DNA of 64,000 nt from Hirsutella rhossiliensis. Lineage: Eukaryota; Ascomycota; Sordariomycetes; Hypocreales; Ophiocordycipitaceae. The stretch is taken from positions 2,790,001-2,854,000 of the forward strand of contig NW_025408668.1 of the NCBI RefSeq assembly GCF_020360975.1. Reading direction: 5' to 3'. Positions within the stretch are counted from its first letter, which is position 1. Every line of letters begins with the position of its first letter. Made by a program: the position numbers and the translations under genes. The notes under the pieces were generated by a model. That model saw only the letters and a list, made by a program, of their open reading frames with translations. It did not search any database and had not been told where the DNA came from. Of the stretch, positions 46,045 to 56,768 are shown piece after piece.

Positions 46045-47232
46045 ATGGACGGCATGGACTACGACCCCATGATGATGGACGGCGAGCCCGAGCAGCCCCA
46101 GGTCAAGATTTCAGCGGTAGGCAGGACAAGGAGAAACACACGCGCGCATCCTCTGACAAGCTGCCGCACAGGCCGATGGCGCGCGCGTCGACTTTGAGCT
46201 GTCCAAGACGAACCTGTCGTTTGCCAACTCGCTCCGGCGCGTCATCCAGGCCGAGGTGCCCACCATCGCCGTCGACCTGGTCGAGATTGAAATCAACAGC
46301 TCGGTGCTCGCCGACGAGTTCATCGCCCACCGCCTCGGCCTCGTGCCTCTCAACTCAAAGGGCGTCAACGAGCTCAACTACTCGCGCGACTGCGATTGCG
46401 AGCAGTACTGCGAGCAGTGCAGCGTCACCCTCACCCTGCACGCAAAGTGCACCAGCGACCAGATCATGAAGGTGTACGCCCGCGACCTCGTCGCCGACGG
46501 CCGCCACGGCAGCTCCGTCGGCAGCCCCGTCATCGCCGATCCCGAGGGCCTCGGCTGCTTGATTGCAAAGCTGCGCAAAGACCAGGAGCTGAAACTGACG
46601 TGCATAGCCAAAAAGGGCATCGCCAAGGAGCATGCCAAGTGGATGCCGACGTCGGCCGTCGGCTTCGAGTACGACCCCCACAACAAGCTGCACCACCTCG
46701 ACATGTGGTATGAAAACAACACGGATCCCATCAAGGAATGGCGCGTAATCCCCGGTGCACGATTGGAACGGCGCACAGTCTAACAGATAGCAGGCCCAAG
46801 AGCAAATACGCAGAGTGGGAGGAGCCCCCGCAAGAAGGCGAACCGTTCAACTACGACGCCGTCCCCGACAGATTCTACTTTGAGGTGGAGACCTCCGGCA
46901 CCATGGAGCCCGACCAAATCGTGCAAGGAGGGATAAGAGCCCTGCAGCAGAAGATCGGCGCTCTCCTCAAGGGGCTCGACCCCAGGAAATACGGCGGCGA
47001 CGAGGCCGACTTTGACGGCCCGCGAAGTCCAGACCTGAACATGGACGGAGGCACCACGCCCTGGCAGGATCAGGGCACCACGACCCCGTACGGCGGCAAC
47101 ATGACGGCCTACGGAGGCGGCAACACCTCGTACGGCGGCGGAGGCACGTCTTACGGAGGGGCGGGGACCTCGTATGGCGGTGGTGGTTCCTACGGCAGCA
47201 CGACGCCGTACGGGCAGTCTTCGTGGCAGTGA
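46045..47232 (+). CDS. RPB3: RNA polymerase II subunit RPB3
   Basis: Exons 46045-46116, 46172-46740 and 46794-47232 give 359 residues. RPB3 forms the alpha-like heterodimer with RPB11 that nucleates Pol II assembly. Visible features: the dimerisation segment ELSKTNLSFANSLRRVI; IAHRLGLVPL; the zinc-binding cysteines CDCEQYCEQC (about residues 86-97); and the insert domain. The C-terminal Gly/Tyr-rich tail has repeated TSYGGGG-type units. Intron 1 is 55 nt with a ctgac branch. Intron 2 as drawn starts GC (tg|gcgcgt) and ends gcag; it restores family wording KEW-PKSKYAEWEEPP. A GT-AG alternative, 46745-46800, is also in frame and gives 358 residues reading KEWR-SKY. Confidence 0.93.
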
Positions 47233-47516
47233 CGGCGTTTCCTGGAGCTTTCTCTAACGTCCGAGGGACCTCACATGTACAGTAACAAGGTAATGACGGC
47301 ACGATAGAAGATGCATGTGGGATGGGCATCAATCTTGCAATCAAGGCAGCCCCGTGTCGGTTCTGCGATGTATCATCGCGCAGTGTCGAGCGAAAACGTC
47401 AAGCGAAAGGAGCCGCTGAGCGGTGAGGCGGAAAGACAACAAACGCCGCTTGATTTATATGCGCAATGCACGCCTCTAAGCAAAACGCCTGAATGTGACC
47501 CACCTGGTATCCCGTC

Positions 47517-48707
47517 TCACAGCTTCTCGTCGTCCGATCCCTTGACCTTTCTATATGCCTTGCGGTGCATTTCCAGAAAAACAAACGTGCAAATGGTGTG
47601 TCTGTGGCCGAGTCAGTATCGGCCCGGCACGTGGATGGCGCAGCAGGAGGCGAGCGACTCACGGCCCAAGCCGAAGGAAGCTGGGCACCCAGCCCTTGAA
47701 CATCCAGCCGATGCCGTCGGACCTGTAGATGTCGCCGACGAGGCGGACGATGCCCTGCTTCTGCGTCGACGACATGACGCGCGTCTTGATGACGTCGATG
47801 GGGCTCGTGGCGGTGGCGGCGGCCAGGCCGGCGAGGAAGGAGGCGGTAAAGTGCGTCGTCGGGGTGTCGCCGAGTGGCGTGTAGTTCATGAGCAGGCGCT
47901 TGAAGGTGTCATAGGTGGCGAGCTGGCCGGCCGTCATGACGGCGGCGCGGGAGCTGTTGGGAAGCCAGCCGCGGAGGCAGCTCAGGGGCCCCTCGTCGCG
48001 GACCATGCGGGCGAGGCCGTCGAGGGCGTGGCGGTAGTTGCGGCGGTCGGCGGGGGGCAGCGCGGCGTCGTGCTGCATGCGCACGTTGAGCACGTCGGCA
48101 AAGTTGCCGGCGACGCCGCCGACGAAGCCCGACGTGACGGCCATGGCGGCGAGGGCGGGGAAGGAGGGGTCGCGGCCGCGGCGGGCGACGTGGCGCGCCT
48201 TCAGGTCCTCGTAGATGGCGAAGCGGACCGTCGAGTAGGTCAGCTGCCGCAGCAGCGAGGCCGAGATGCCGCTGTAGAGGGCGAGGGGGCCGTCCTTTTT
48301 GACAATGTGCACAAAGGTGCCCGTCATGGTCCGCGGCGCGTCGCCCTGTCGCATCTGCAGTCGCACCTGTCGTCGCTGTTAGGGGGGCCTCGCTGGGCTC
48401 TTGGGGGGGACACGAGGGGGGAGGACGGGTGTGTGTCTCCGTGTGCGAGCCGGCCGTCGTACCTTGACTGAGGCACGCAATCAGCAGAGCTTCATGGAGG
48501 AACAAGACGGCGAGAAGACCTACCCAAGTCGAGCGGGTGCGTGACGCACGCCGCCATGCTGCTCGCGCTGCCCCCGAACCAAAACGGATACCGCATCGAA
48601 GGGCCTTTTCTCGTCCGGTCCGGCTGGCCATGCTCCGTCTTGGAGGAGCCCGAGATCGGCGCCGCGGCCGCATCCTCGCCGCCGCCGGCTGCTGCTGCTG
48701 CCATCAT
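47517..48707 (-). CDS. DIC1: Mitochondrial dicarboxylate carrier DIC1, with 5-nt microexon
   Basis: Minus-strand exons 48707-48524, 48463-48467 (5 nt), 48366-47663 and 47601-47517 give 325 residues. DIC1 exchanges malate or succinate for phosphate across the inner mitochondrial membrane. There are three carrier repeats, with signatures THPLDLVKVRLQM, GNFADVLNVRMQHDAALPP and SPIDVIKTRVM; the second has Phe where most carriers have Pro. RYPFWFGGSAS and HTICTFVFLEMHRKAYRK are family-typical. Only the microexon tcaag joins exon 1 and exon 3 in frame and completes LVKVRL. Introns are 56, 96 (branch ctaac) and 61 nt. Two ATGs (48707 and 48704) could start translation. Confidence 0.93.
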
Positions 48708-49561
48708 GTCGTCGAGCGCAACCGCTCCAGCAGCATTGCACGCGGGAAATCGCAGACAAGGCGCGCACTCGCAGCTGTGGTTCCCAGAGCGATTGGGGAG
48801 AGGCAATTGGGCGGGAAAAAGCAGGCGGGATTTTAGGCGTGAGACTTTTTTTCCCCCTTCCTTTGGCCTTTTTCCTGCTTATCTGCAGGGTTTATTACGA
48901 GGATCGGCGTTGACGTCGGCGGGCAGAATAAAGTGCCGTGCAAAGGCGGTGACGTATGTATTTTTGTAGTGTTTCATTTGTTGTTTTATTTTCCTCTTTG
49001 TTTATCTCTTCAATCTTTTCTTTCCTGTTTGGGGAGGAGGGGCGGTTGGCCTTGATGAGTGGCAGTCTGCGGCCGGTTCATGCTGGATAATGAATTCATG
49101 CAACGCAACTTGACCTGGTGAGGCTGGGAACCGCAATGAACACCGTAATTGGGCTGTGACTGAGATATTGACTGCCTTGAATTTTACACGCGAGAACTTT
49201 TGAGGGAAACTGAGATTTGAAAAGTATTCAGTGACAACCTTGAGTCTTCTGTCCCGCCCAGAGGTTTTATCCAGGGCACCCTCAAATCTCACAAAACTCA
49301 TCCAAACTCAGCCCGTATCATGTCATTCATGCGCATGGGGCTGTAATACGGCTCACCGTATGGCCGATGCTGTCCTGGAGCTTAAGTTGATGGACAAACT
49401 ATCTTTGTCTGTTCATGCGGGCGCGGGAGCAAATCTCAACATGTGGTATAGGGTAGGATAGGCAGAGTCCCAACAGACATGCTGGCGCAGAATTCGACCT
49501 CCATCTTGGAGCTCCAATCCGGCCAGAGATGCTTCACCCCGAGGCCTGAGACCCAGCCAGC
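48708..49561. promoter_or_regulatory. Divergent promoter region of DIC1 and mitochondrial PheRS
   Basis: 854 bp between two genes for mitochondrial proteins transcribed in opposite directions. AT-richer than its surroundings at 48950-49010. No separate gene recognised. Confidence 0.5.
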
Positions 49562-51076
49562 ATGTCAATCCGGGGTGCTTGCTCCCGCGGCCTTACGGGC
49601 CTGGGCTGCAGAGCTTCGCGGCCCTCGACCCTGAGCCACCGACATCTCGCCCGCTCCCAATCCTCAGGTCCGCATCTCCATGCACCGCATGCTCAGCGCT
49701 GACAGCACCCAGCAGCATCCGCGGCGAGTCCGTCGAAGCAGCCCAAGCCCTCGTCGGTGCACATCCGCGGCCAGACCTACGACACCGACCCGTCGTGGTT
49801 CAACGTGCCGCCCAATGTCCTGGAAGCCACGTCGCGACAGCTTCACCTCCAGCGCGACCACCCCCTCGCCATCACGCGCCAGCTCATCGAATCACACTTC
49901 CCCCCGCCCACCTTCAAGCACTACAACGAGCACAGCCCCGTCGTGTCGACGCACCAGAACTTTGACTCGCTCGGCTTCGCGGCCAATCACCCCGGCCGCG
50001 CCCTCACCGACACCTACTACATCAACCAGACGACTCTGCTGCGCACGCACACCAGCGCGCACCAGGCCGAGACGTTTCGCGCCAACGAGAGCGCCGGCTA
50101 CCTGGTCTCGGCCGACGTATATCGGCGCGATGAGATTGACCGCAGCCACTACCCCGTCTTCCACCAGATGGAGGGCGCGAGGTCGTGGGACCGGAACACG
50201 GTCCCTGGCGGCGACATCGCGGCCGCCGTGCGGCGCGACATGGAGATGCTCCCCAAGCACAACATCAAGGTCAAGGACCCGAACCCGCCCTTCCACCCCG
50301 AGAGGAACCCTCTCCAAGACGGCCACTCGCCCGACGAGGCCGAGGCTATCGGCAACCACCTAAAGCGCTCGCTGGAGAACATGGTTGTCGACGTATTCTC
50401 CAGGACAAAGGCCGCCGCCTCTAGGGCCGACCCCGACTTTGTGGACGAGCCGTTGCGGATGCGCTGGGTCGAGGCCTTTTTCCCCTTTACGAGCCCCTCG
50501 TGGGAGCTGGAAGTCTACTATGCCGGCAACTGGCTCGAGGTGCTGGGCTCGGGCGTCGTCAAGCAGGACCTGTACACCAACGCCGGGGTCCCGTCGCAGC
50601 TGGGCTGGGCCTTTGGCCTCGGCCTCGAGCGTATCGCCATGCTGCTCTTCAAGATCCCCGACATCCGCCTGTTCTGGTCGCGCGACCAGCGCTTCCTCTC
50701 GCAGTTTGACGGCGTGTCGGACCAGCCCGACATCCTGCGGCGGTTCGTGCCCTTTTCCAAGTACCCGCCGTGCCCCCGCGACGTCTCCTTCTGGCTGCCG
50801 GCCGCCGCCGCGTCGTCGTCGGCCGCAGGCGGCAACACAAAGGGCGCGCTGCACGAAAACGACGTCATGGAGCTGGTCCGCAGCACCGCCGGCGACGTTG
50901 TCGAGGACGTCAAGCTCATCGACGAGTTTGCCCACCCCCAGACGGGCCGCAAGAGCGTGGCCTACCGCATCATCTACCGCAGCCTCGAGCGCACCCTGAC
51001 CAATGCCGAGGCCAGCCGACTGCACGGGCGCGTGAGGCAGACCCTCGTGAGGGAACTGGGGGTTGAGATTCGATAA
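49562..51076 (+). CDS. MSF1: Mitochondrial phenylalanyl-tRNA synthetase
   Basis: Exons 49562-49667 and 49716-51076 (48-nt intron, gctgac branch, ccagcag acceptor) give 488 residues. The enzyme is the monomeric mitochondrial PheRS that charges mt-tRNA-Phe. The N-terminal 45 residues (MSIRGACSRGLTGLGCRASR onward) are Arg/Ser-rich without acids, a typical import presequence split by the intron. The mature part has class II motifs: FDSLGFAANHPGRALTDTYY, TSAHQAETFRANES and FGLGLERIAMLLFKIPDIRL. The FDX-ACB anticodon-binding domain begins near FSKYPPCPRDVSFWLP and ends the protein. The exon 1 boundary was chosen because it joins the ATG-led presequence to the mature frame. Confidence 0.93.
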
Positions 51077-51911
51077 AAGGGGCGCGGCAAGCAGCCGGTG
51101 GCCTCCAACGCTTGGCATCGTCTGTACGATAGCGTGGTATGCAAGGAGAGGCAAAGTATGTAACATAGATGTGCAAGATATTGACGTCGCACAGCTTGAT
51201 CATGTCAGACTTCGGGGGCGTATACGCTGTATGAACGGCCGACTTTGGACAAACAGAGAGAAAAGTCGCTTAATATTATGCGCCAAAAGTAAGCTCGTTG
51301 AGCGCCTCGGAGGACACCCGCCTCCTCTCCTCCTTGCATCCCCCCCTTCTCGTCCCCCTTCCTCTCGCCCCCTCGGGCCTCGCCCCCCAATACAGTCCCA
51401 GAAGCGGGCTGGAGGGAAAGACGGATGGCTCAGCCTGGGCCTTTTGGTCTGATGCTGGTGGCTGTCTGGCAAATGCTCGCGGCCGAGGCTTGCAGCGGTG
51501 GGCAGACGGGCGCGCGCAGGTTGGGAGAGCATTCTCGAGTGCTTGTCATGACAGACGAGCAGGTCTTGGTCGACGTTGAAAGGGGGCCGTTATTGCAGCT
51601 GGTTAAGCGACAATAGATACTTAACAAGCCTATGCTGAGTCCGTTTTCAAGTCTAGTCGGTTAGACATCTACTTATAGGCGCAGAGGGCCAAAGTTGCAA
51701 GTTTCCCAATGATAAAAGGGTCAGAAGCCATCGCGCCTTGGCTACAGCCCAAATAGGATAACCGTCAAAGCAGCCAGCGTTCATCACAGCCAGGCATCTA
51801 TGACCGAGAGAAGCTTATGCTGATAAAGTGACCCAAGGTGCTCTAGTGCCTATAAGTAATCCTCTTCTGATTGACCCGAAAGGAAGGCAAATGTGATGCA
51901 GATAAGTTAAG
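51077..51911. other. Intergenic, transition from genes to repeats
   Basis: 3' flank of the PheRS gene. No gene seen. Confidence 0.55.
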
Positions 51912-52200
51912 ACATCAACGACGAGCGTGAACAAGGACGGATGATGCAGTTGATAGCGGATGGTGCAATTTCCGCGTCAAGAACACGGCTCGGACTGCTC
52001 GGAAGCGTTCCTGTTGCTACAGGTGAAGGTCTTCGAAGAGGCAAGCTTAATTACAACAGCTTTGGGATGAGACGGCAGAGCAGGACCCGACATTCCAGGC
52101 GGCTTACAAGGCAAGGCGGTGCAGACCGCGAACGTGTTTTCCCCCAGGCGACATTCAGGGATCGCATCTGTGTGCCGGTGCTGGAGAGCTACTTGCTCGA
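51912..52200 (+). mobile_element. Gypsy pol fragment related to the element at 1-4612
   Basis: The stretch matches the linker between RNase H and integrase of the first chromovirus (2592-2940). Shared words include gacgacgagcg, tgaaggtcttcgaag/ggt and gacattcag with the same order, and the copy lacks an internal piece just before gacattcag. It abuts the broken end of the NACHT pseudogene at about 52205-52225. Confidence 0.8.
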
Positions 52201-52204
52201 ATGA

Positions 52205-53480
52205 ATCACACCAACACGAGGTGACACGAAACTCTTGAAGAATGCGGTCCCGCTGCTTCTCCACCACGCCTTCAATCAGCTGGTTAAGCGCAGGCCGATA
52301 CGTCGCATTTAACTCTGGTTCTTGAACTTTGGTTCCTTCAAGCAAAATCTCGCCAAGCTGCGTGTCCGGCGATCTGATTTTCAGATCGGCAACAAAACGA
52401 CATACCGTAGCGGCGAAGATGAATAGCGGGCTGGCCATCTGCGTAAGAGACTGGATGTTGAACTGGCCCGGCCAGTCTCTTGGTAGTTGTCGGTCTTGAG
52501 AAACCGAAACGATGAACTCGTCTCGGATGTTTGCTAGCTGGTGCGTCAAAAAGACTGTTATATCGTGTTCGATGACCGGCTTAGGTAGTTTGTGAAGTAT
52601 CAAGTCCCTATACGTGCCTTCGATGGCCTGGAAGCCAAGACGTATTGGCAGCTCGGGTCGGCTCGTTAAGAAGAACTTAAGATTCGAAATACCTACTGGA
52701 TTCTTGACGCGGGAAAAGAGTTCAATCATGATGCTAATGTCGTCCTCTCGCTCGCACTCATCCAAAGCATCGACAACAACGACGAGCGGGTTCCTTAGTA
52801 GTGTATCCTGCAAGCCTACAGCCATAGGGTGCCGAATGAGCTTGTTGAACTGCTCTGACATAGCTTTTCTAAAGATAGTAGGGTCATTTTCGATAGCTTC
52901 TTTGACGTGCCGAGCGATGGCGGGTACGCTCCTCGTTAGATCTGCCACGGTGGTAGAGAAGAACTTAGACATGCTCGATCGGTCGAGTTCTCCCCTTTTA
53001 AAGAAGAAGCTGGCACCAAAGAGAGCGTCTATAGCTAGAGTACGGGCAAAGTTCGGGATATAGTAGACTTGCCCGTCTCCGCCCTGCCATTCAGCCATAC
53101 TGGACGACGCCTCCGTGGGTTCCCTTGGGCTGGCTAACGACGACATCACCGAGCCGGATATCCCGGTCTTGGTCTGGTCGAGCAATGCCGCCACCGATGC
53201 CGACGAGCAGACCGATTCGAATTTGTAGTAGAGATGAGAGGAGGTTCGAGACGATGGTGGCTGCGGAAGTGTTTCCGGGCATGCCGGCAGGAAGCGAGGC
53301 TATGACCACGTTATGCTCGCCCATTCTGCCCCATGTGTACGAATTCGTGTCGGACTGATGCTGCTCGAAGCCGGCGGGAGGTTCATGGCGCTGGTTGAGT
53401 AAAGCCGTTGCTGCTGCGCGCTTGATGGGCAGGGTAGCGATCCATCCGATGGAGTAGAGGTCGGGGCTGCGGAGCATCAT
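52205..53480 (-). pseudogene. Broken PNP-NACHT immune-type receptor (fungal NLR)
   Basis: From ATG 53480 (minus) the protein begins like the nucleoside-phosphorylase-type N-terminal domain of fungal NLRs: LYSIGWIATLPIKRAAATAL, VVIASLPAGMPGNTSAA, LLVGIGGGIARPD and DIRLGDVVVSQP. It stops at 53091 just after GGVVQYG. In another frame a NACHT remnant continues from about 53080 to 52222: GASFFFKRGELDRSSMSKFF, PLVVVVDALDECERED and KFFLTSRPELPIRL. The Walker A segment that should precede GASFFFKRG and the second half of the phosphorylase domain are missing, so the gene carries an internal deletion. The C-terminal end is cut at the gypsy fragment. Such receptors function in self/non-self recognition and cell death; this copy cannot make a working one. 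Confidence 0.82.
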
Positions 53481-53742
53481 GGTGGTCAAGGCCCCATGTA
53501 AGTATGTCGGCTTATGCGTCACGAGCCGAGATTTAACGTCGCAACAGGTTGAGTGTTGGCGGACAGAGACACTCGTATATTGCACCCATTCCCAGTCTGT
53601 GAACCATGCGGGTCGCTCTCCTCGAGCCTAGGCACTCAACGACCATCCCGACTGAAGCAGACCTGTGCTTCATTTACCTCACACCTGATTGAAACGTCAG
53701 GTTTCTGTAGAGAGATAGCCCAACTATCAGGCGGTATCTCCT

Positions 53743-54120
53743 TCATGCTTTGATACTTGCTTCCTGTGCCTCGTCCGCTCCAGGCGGTGCGTCTTTACGG
53801 TCATGCTTGCCGTAGTCGCGTACTACCTGAAATATATTCTCTTCATCACCTTCGACACGAGCGATCGATCCTGCAAACTCGCTCGCCGCCTGGATCGATG
53901 CCCATCCGTTGAGCCAAATGATGCTCTGCTCGCTTTGGTAGATTCTGAAGTCCTTGAGATGAGTGCGGAGATCGGATTTCAGCAACTCTCCTTTGCACAT
54001 TTCATCCATCGTGCTCGATTGTAGAGATCTGGCGTCCTCTGTTGCTACTCTTGGGCACTCATAGAGAACCACCGCCGATTGAGCCGACTGTCGATCCTCT
54101 GATGCCACAGCGTCTGGCAA
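53743..54120 (-). other. Unrecognised open frame, possibly a gene fragment
   Basis: An open minus-strand frame of 125 codons, without ATG at its beginning; an internal ATG precedes EMCKGELLKSDL. The product has natural-looking composition (LKDFRIYQSEQSIIWLNGW, then FAGSIARVEGDEENIFQVV), unlike the shadow frames nearby, but I know no family for it. It lies just upstream of the NLR relic and may be debris of another accessory gene. Confidence 0.3.
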
Positions 54121-54463
54121 GCCGGAAGGTCCGCAACGAAGCCGATAATCCTCGAAAATGAGCCTTCTCGCAGACCTCTATATCTTCAAGTTCTCATTCT
54201 ATAGTCGCCACTTCGGAGCGGCTGCTTCATCGGAAAACTTGCCGACGAGGAGCCCTTAATTCTCGGCATTGAGGGACTCGTAGGGCGCTTCGGAGACGAA
54301 TCCAGGTTGTTCTGAAAGGAGCTTCTGAGTCTGAGCATAGTAAAGTCGGTCGTTGCAAATTCCCCGCCGCCCCCCACCGCCTTCCGCTTTAGGCAAACCC
54401 CTTCCCCTTTTGGCCCGTCGCTGTATACGGGATTGCTATTGCAAATAAAAGAGGGATAAGGTA

Positions 54464-54509
54464 CCATGCCCCACCCCCCTTTCGGTAACACCCACCTTTC
54501 GGTAGCGCA
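54464..54509 (+). repeat. Left TIR of the pogo/Fot-like element
   Basis: Begins ccatgccccacccccctttc. It contains an internal near-duplicate of the word cctttcggta, which may represent two transposase-binding sites. Confidence 0.93.
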
Positions 54510-54769
54510 TTAGAAAATATCCCCACCAAAAACCATCAATTTCACTTACACGGATTCCAGCCAGCTTTGAAGATATTCACAAGCCGTCACTTGGAGTAGA
54601 TAGTGGATTGATTGAATTCTACTTTTCGATGGTTGAATGTTTGTACAGGGTCTGCGGCCTGTGCGTACCTTGCACGCGAAATTACCATCCAACCCCTAAT
54701 CTCCTTCCGCCTCCTGACGATGATTCTTCTCGTTATTCCTCCACCACATGACCAAAATGACCTTAAAGC

Positions 54770-56645
54770 GGCCTCGGGTATTTATACGGAGGATATTATA
54801 GCTAATGCGATAATTGATGTCACAAAAACGGCTTGTCGCAGTACCGCGCCGCCCAAAAGTATGACATACCTCAGCAGTCTATTTCCGACAGACTCAAAGG
54901 CCAGGTAGCCCTGGCTGATCAGATCCAGCCTCGTCAACTCTTGAGTAAGTCTCAGGAAGCTCGCTTGGTTTCTTGGATCCTCCGCCAAGAGTCTCTCGGC
55001 TATGCTCCTCCACAGTCAGATCCGCGCATGTGTGGAGGCTCTTATAAAGCAACTGAACAACGAGCGGACAGTGGGGCGCAACTGGGTCTCTAAATTCATC
55101 AATCGCCATCCGGACATCAAGAACAAGCGTGGGAGACGTCAGGAAGCTAACCGATTTAATGCTTTTACGCCTCGGGCGGTTCACTGGTTCTTCGATATCA
55201 GGAAAAGGAGTATGGATGGATTAAACCAGAAAATACCGTGAATGTTGACGAAGGCGGTATTATGTCTGGCTTTGGTGAGTATTTGGCTTGTCTTTCATTA
55301 CTTTTACTAACCAGACTCTTTTGCCAGGTTTGGATAGTCTTGTGGTTGGGAGTGCAGACCCAAAACGGAAGGCCCTTCTGAAAGGGCCACAGTCCCGCAA
55401 CTGGACCTCATTTATTGAAGCTATCACCGCGGACGGCCGTGTCCTTACCCCTGGCATTATCTTTAAGGGCAAAGAGCTTCAGAAACAGTGGTTCTTGACG
55501 GAATTCGGCAAAATAGCCGACTGGCATTACATAACGTCGCCCAACGGATGGACGGACAACCATATCGCTATTGAGTGGCTTGAGGGGTCTTTTGCCCCAG
55601 ACGCGACCAGCCGATGCCTCAGATGCTAGACTGATCATATTAGATGGACATGGAAGTCATGCAACGGTGCGTTTCTTTATCCACCTCTGTAGGAATTACT
55701 GTTAACCGAGACCAGGATGCATGGATGGCCACATGCTTTTGAACAACGTTTATTGCTGTTACCTTCCTGCCCACTGCTCTCATGGCCTCCAGCCGTTAGA
55801 TAACGGTGTATTCAATGCCTCAAGGCAGCTTACCGGAAAGAACTTCAGAAATTGACCTGTTTGACCGATTCTGCGCCTGTTCATAAGGTCAATTTTATAC
55901 GGGCATATGCTAAAGCGCGCGAGGTTGGAATGACGGCAAAGAATATATTGTCCGGCTGGAGGGTCACTGGGAATTGGCCGATCTCACGATCCAAGGCATT
56001 GCGGCATCCAGAAATTCACGCGGACATTGTAGAGACGTCTCCAAAGTCCGCGCCATTTTTGGGTTCTGATGATACGCCAAGAAACAGCCGCCAGATTCGC
56101 GATTTCGGAAAGAACAAGACTCCTGGCACCCGGAGACGATACGCCGTGATAGCTAGAGGCTTTGAAGCCCAGAACAGACGCTTGCCGAGCACAGCAACAG
56201 AATCGCGAAGCTAGAGGAAGAAGTGGCCCGGCTGCAGAGAGGCAAGAAGAGGAGAGCAATTCCGAACCCGAACAGACGGTTCATGACTCTCAGTGAAGCT
56301 TTGGTGGCTGAGGAAGCCATTCCCCAAATTAAAAGCCAAGAGATAGCCGTTGTGCTGAATTCTGACACAGAGGAGGAGGCGGTCTCAGAGGTGGAGACAG
56401 CTTCAGTGATTGAAGTCAAGGTGGCACCTGAAGCCCTTCCAGTCACCACCAGATCCGGGCGAATGGTAAAAGCGCCGGTACATATAAGAGCGTCCATTTC
56501 TCTACGGAATGATATATTTTTTGTGTTTATAATGTTAAGTTCTGATCATATTTCATGTAGTTCAAATGGTAGACTTTTGGTGGAGAATTTTTCAATTGCG
56601 CTACCGAAAGGTGGGTGTTACCGAAAGGGGGGTGGGGCATGGTAA
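54770..56645 (+). pseudogene. Frameshifted pogo/Fot-like transposase
   Basis: Parts in order: a CENP-B-like helix-turn-helix (IPQQSISDRLKGQVALADQI); a second DNA-binding part (VGRNWVSKFINRHPDIKNK); the first catalytic Asp in VNVDEGG (about 55243); LVVGSADPKRKALL; the second Asp in LDGHGSH (about 55640); and the third Asp in QPLDNG (about 55790), the DDD arrangement of pogo-type enzymes. A basic LQRGKKRRAIPNPNRRFM tail follows. Two introns fit the frame: 55275-55327 and 55667-55715 (branch ttaacc). Frame breaks fall near 54830, 55000, 55610, 55735 and 55830, and again near 56215. The enzyme is dead unless some breaks are sequencing errors. Confidence 0.85.
56597..56642 (-). repeat. Right TIR of the pogo/Fot-like element
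   Basis: Exact reverse complement of the left TIR over 46 bases. Confidence 0.93.
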
Positions 56646-56712
56646 GAGTAATACTATTTATATAAAGGCACATCGCTATTTATATAAAGGCCCTATTTTT
56701 AAGATATTCTTA
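56645..56712 (+). mobile_element. Terminal fragment of a MULE related to the neighbouring element
   Basis: The stretch agtaatactatttata through cctatttttaagatat resembles the outer 60 bases of the MULE left terminus (56769 onward), base for base in order, with scattered differences. It directly touches the right TA flank of the pogo-like element. Confidence 0.6.
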
Positions 56713-56768
56713 AGCAGTGGCTTGAGAGCATAGTAGAAGAAATAGGGGCATAGAAAGGTAAATTAGTA

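Larger units (their letters stand above)
54464..56642 (+). mobile_element. Pogo/Fot-like (Tc1-mariner) DNA transposon
   Basis: A 2179-bp element bounded by perfect 46-bp terminal inverted repeats and TA dinucleotides on both sides (54462-54463, 56643-56644), as expected for TA-targeting Tc1/mariner-pogo elements. Similarity between the ends continues imperfectly for about 20 bp more. The interior encodes a frameshifted DDE-type transposase. CA and TG dinucleotides are common, so the copy has escaped RIP. Confidence 0.92.
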
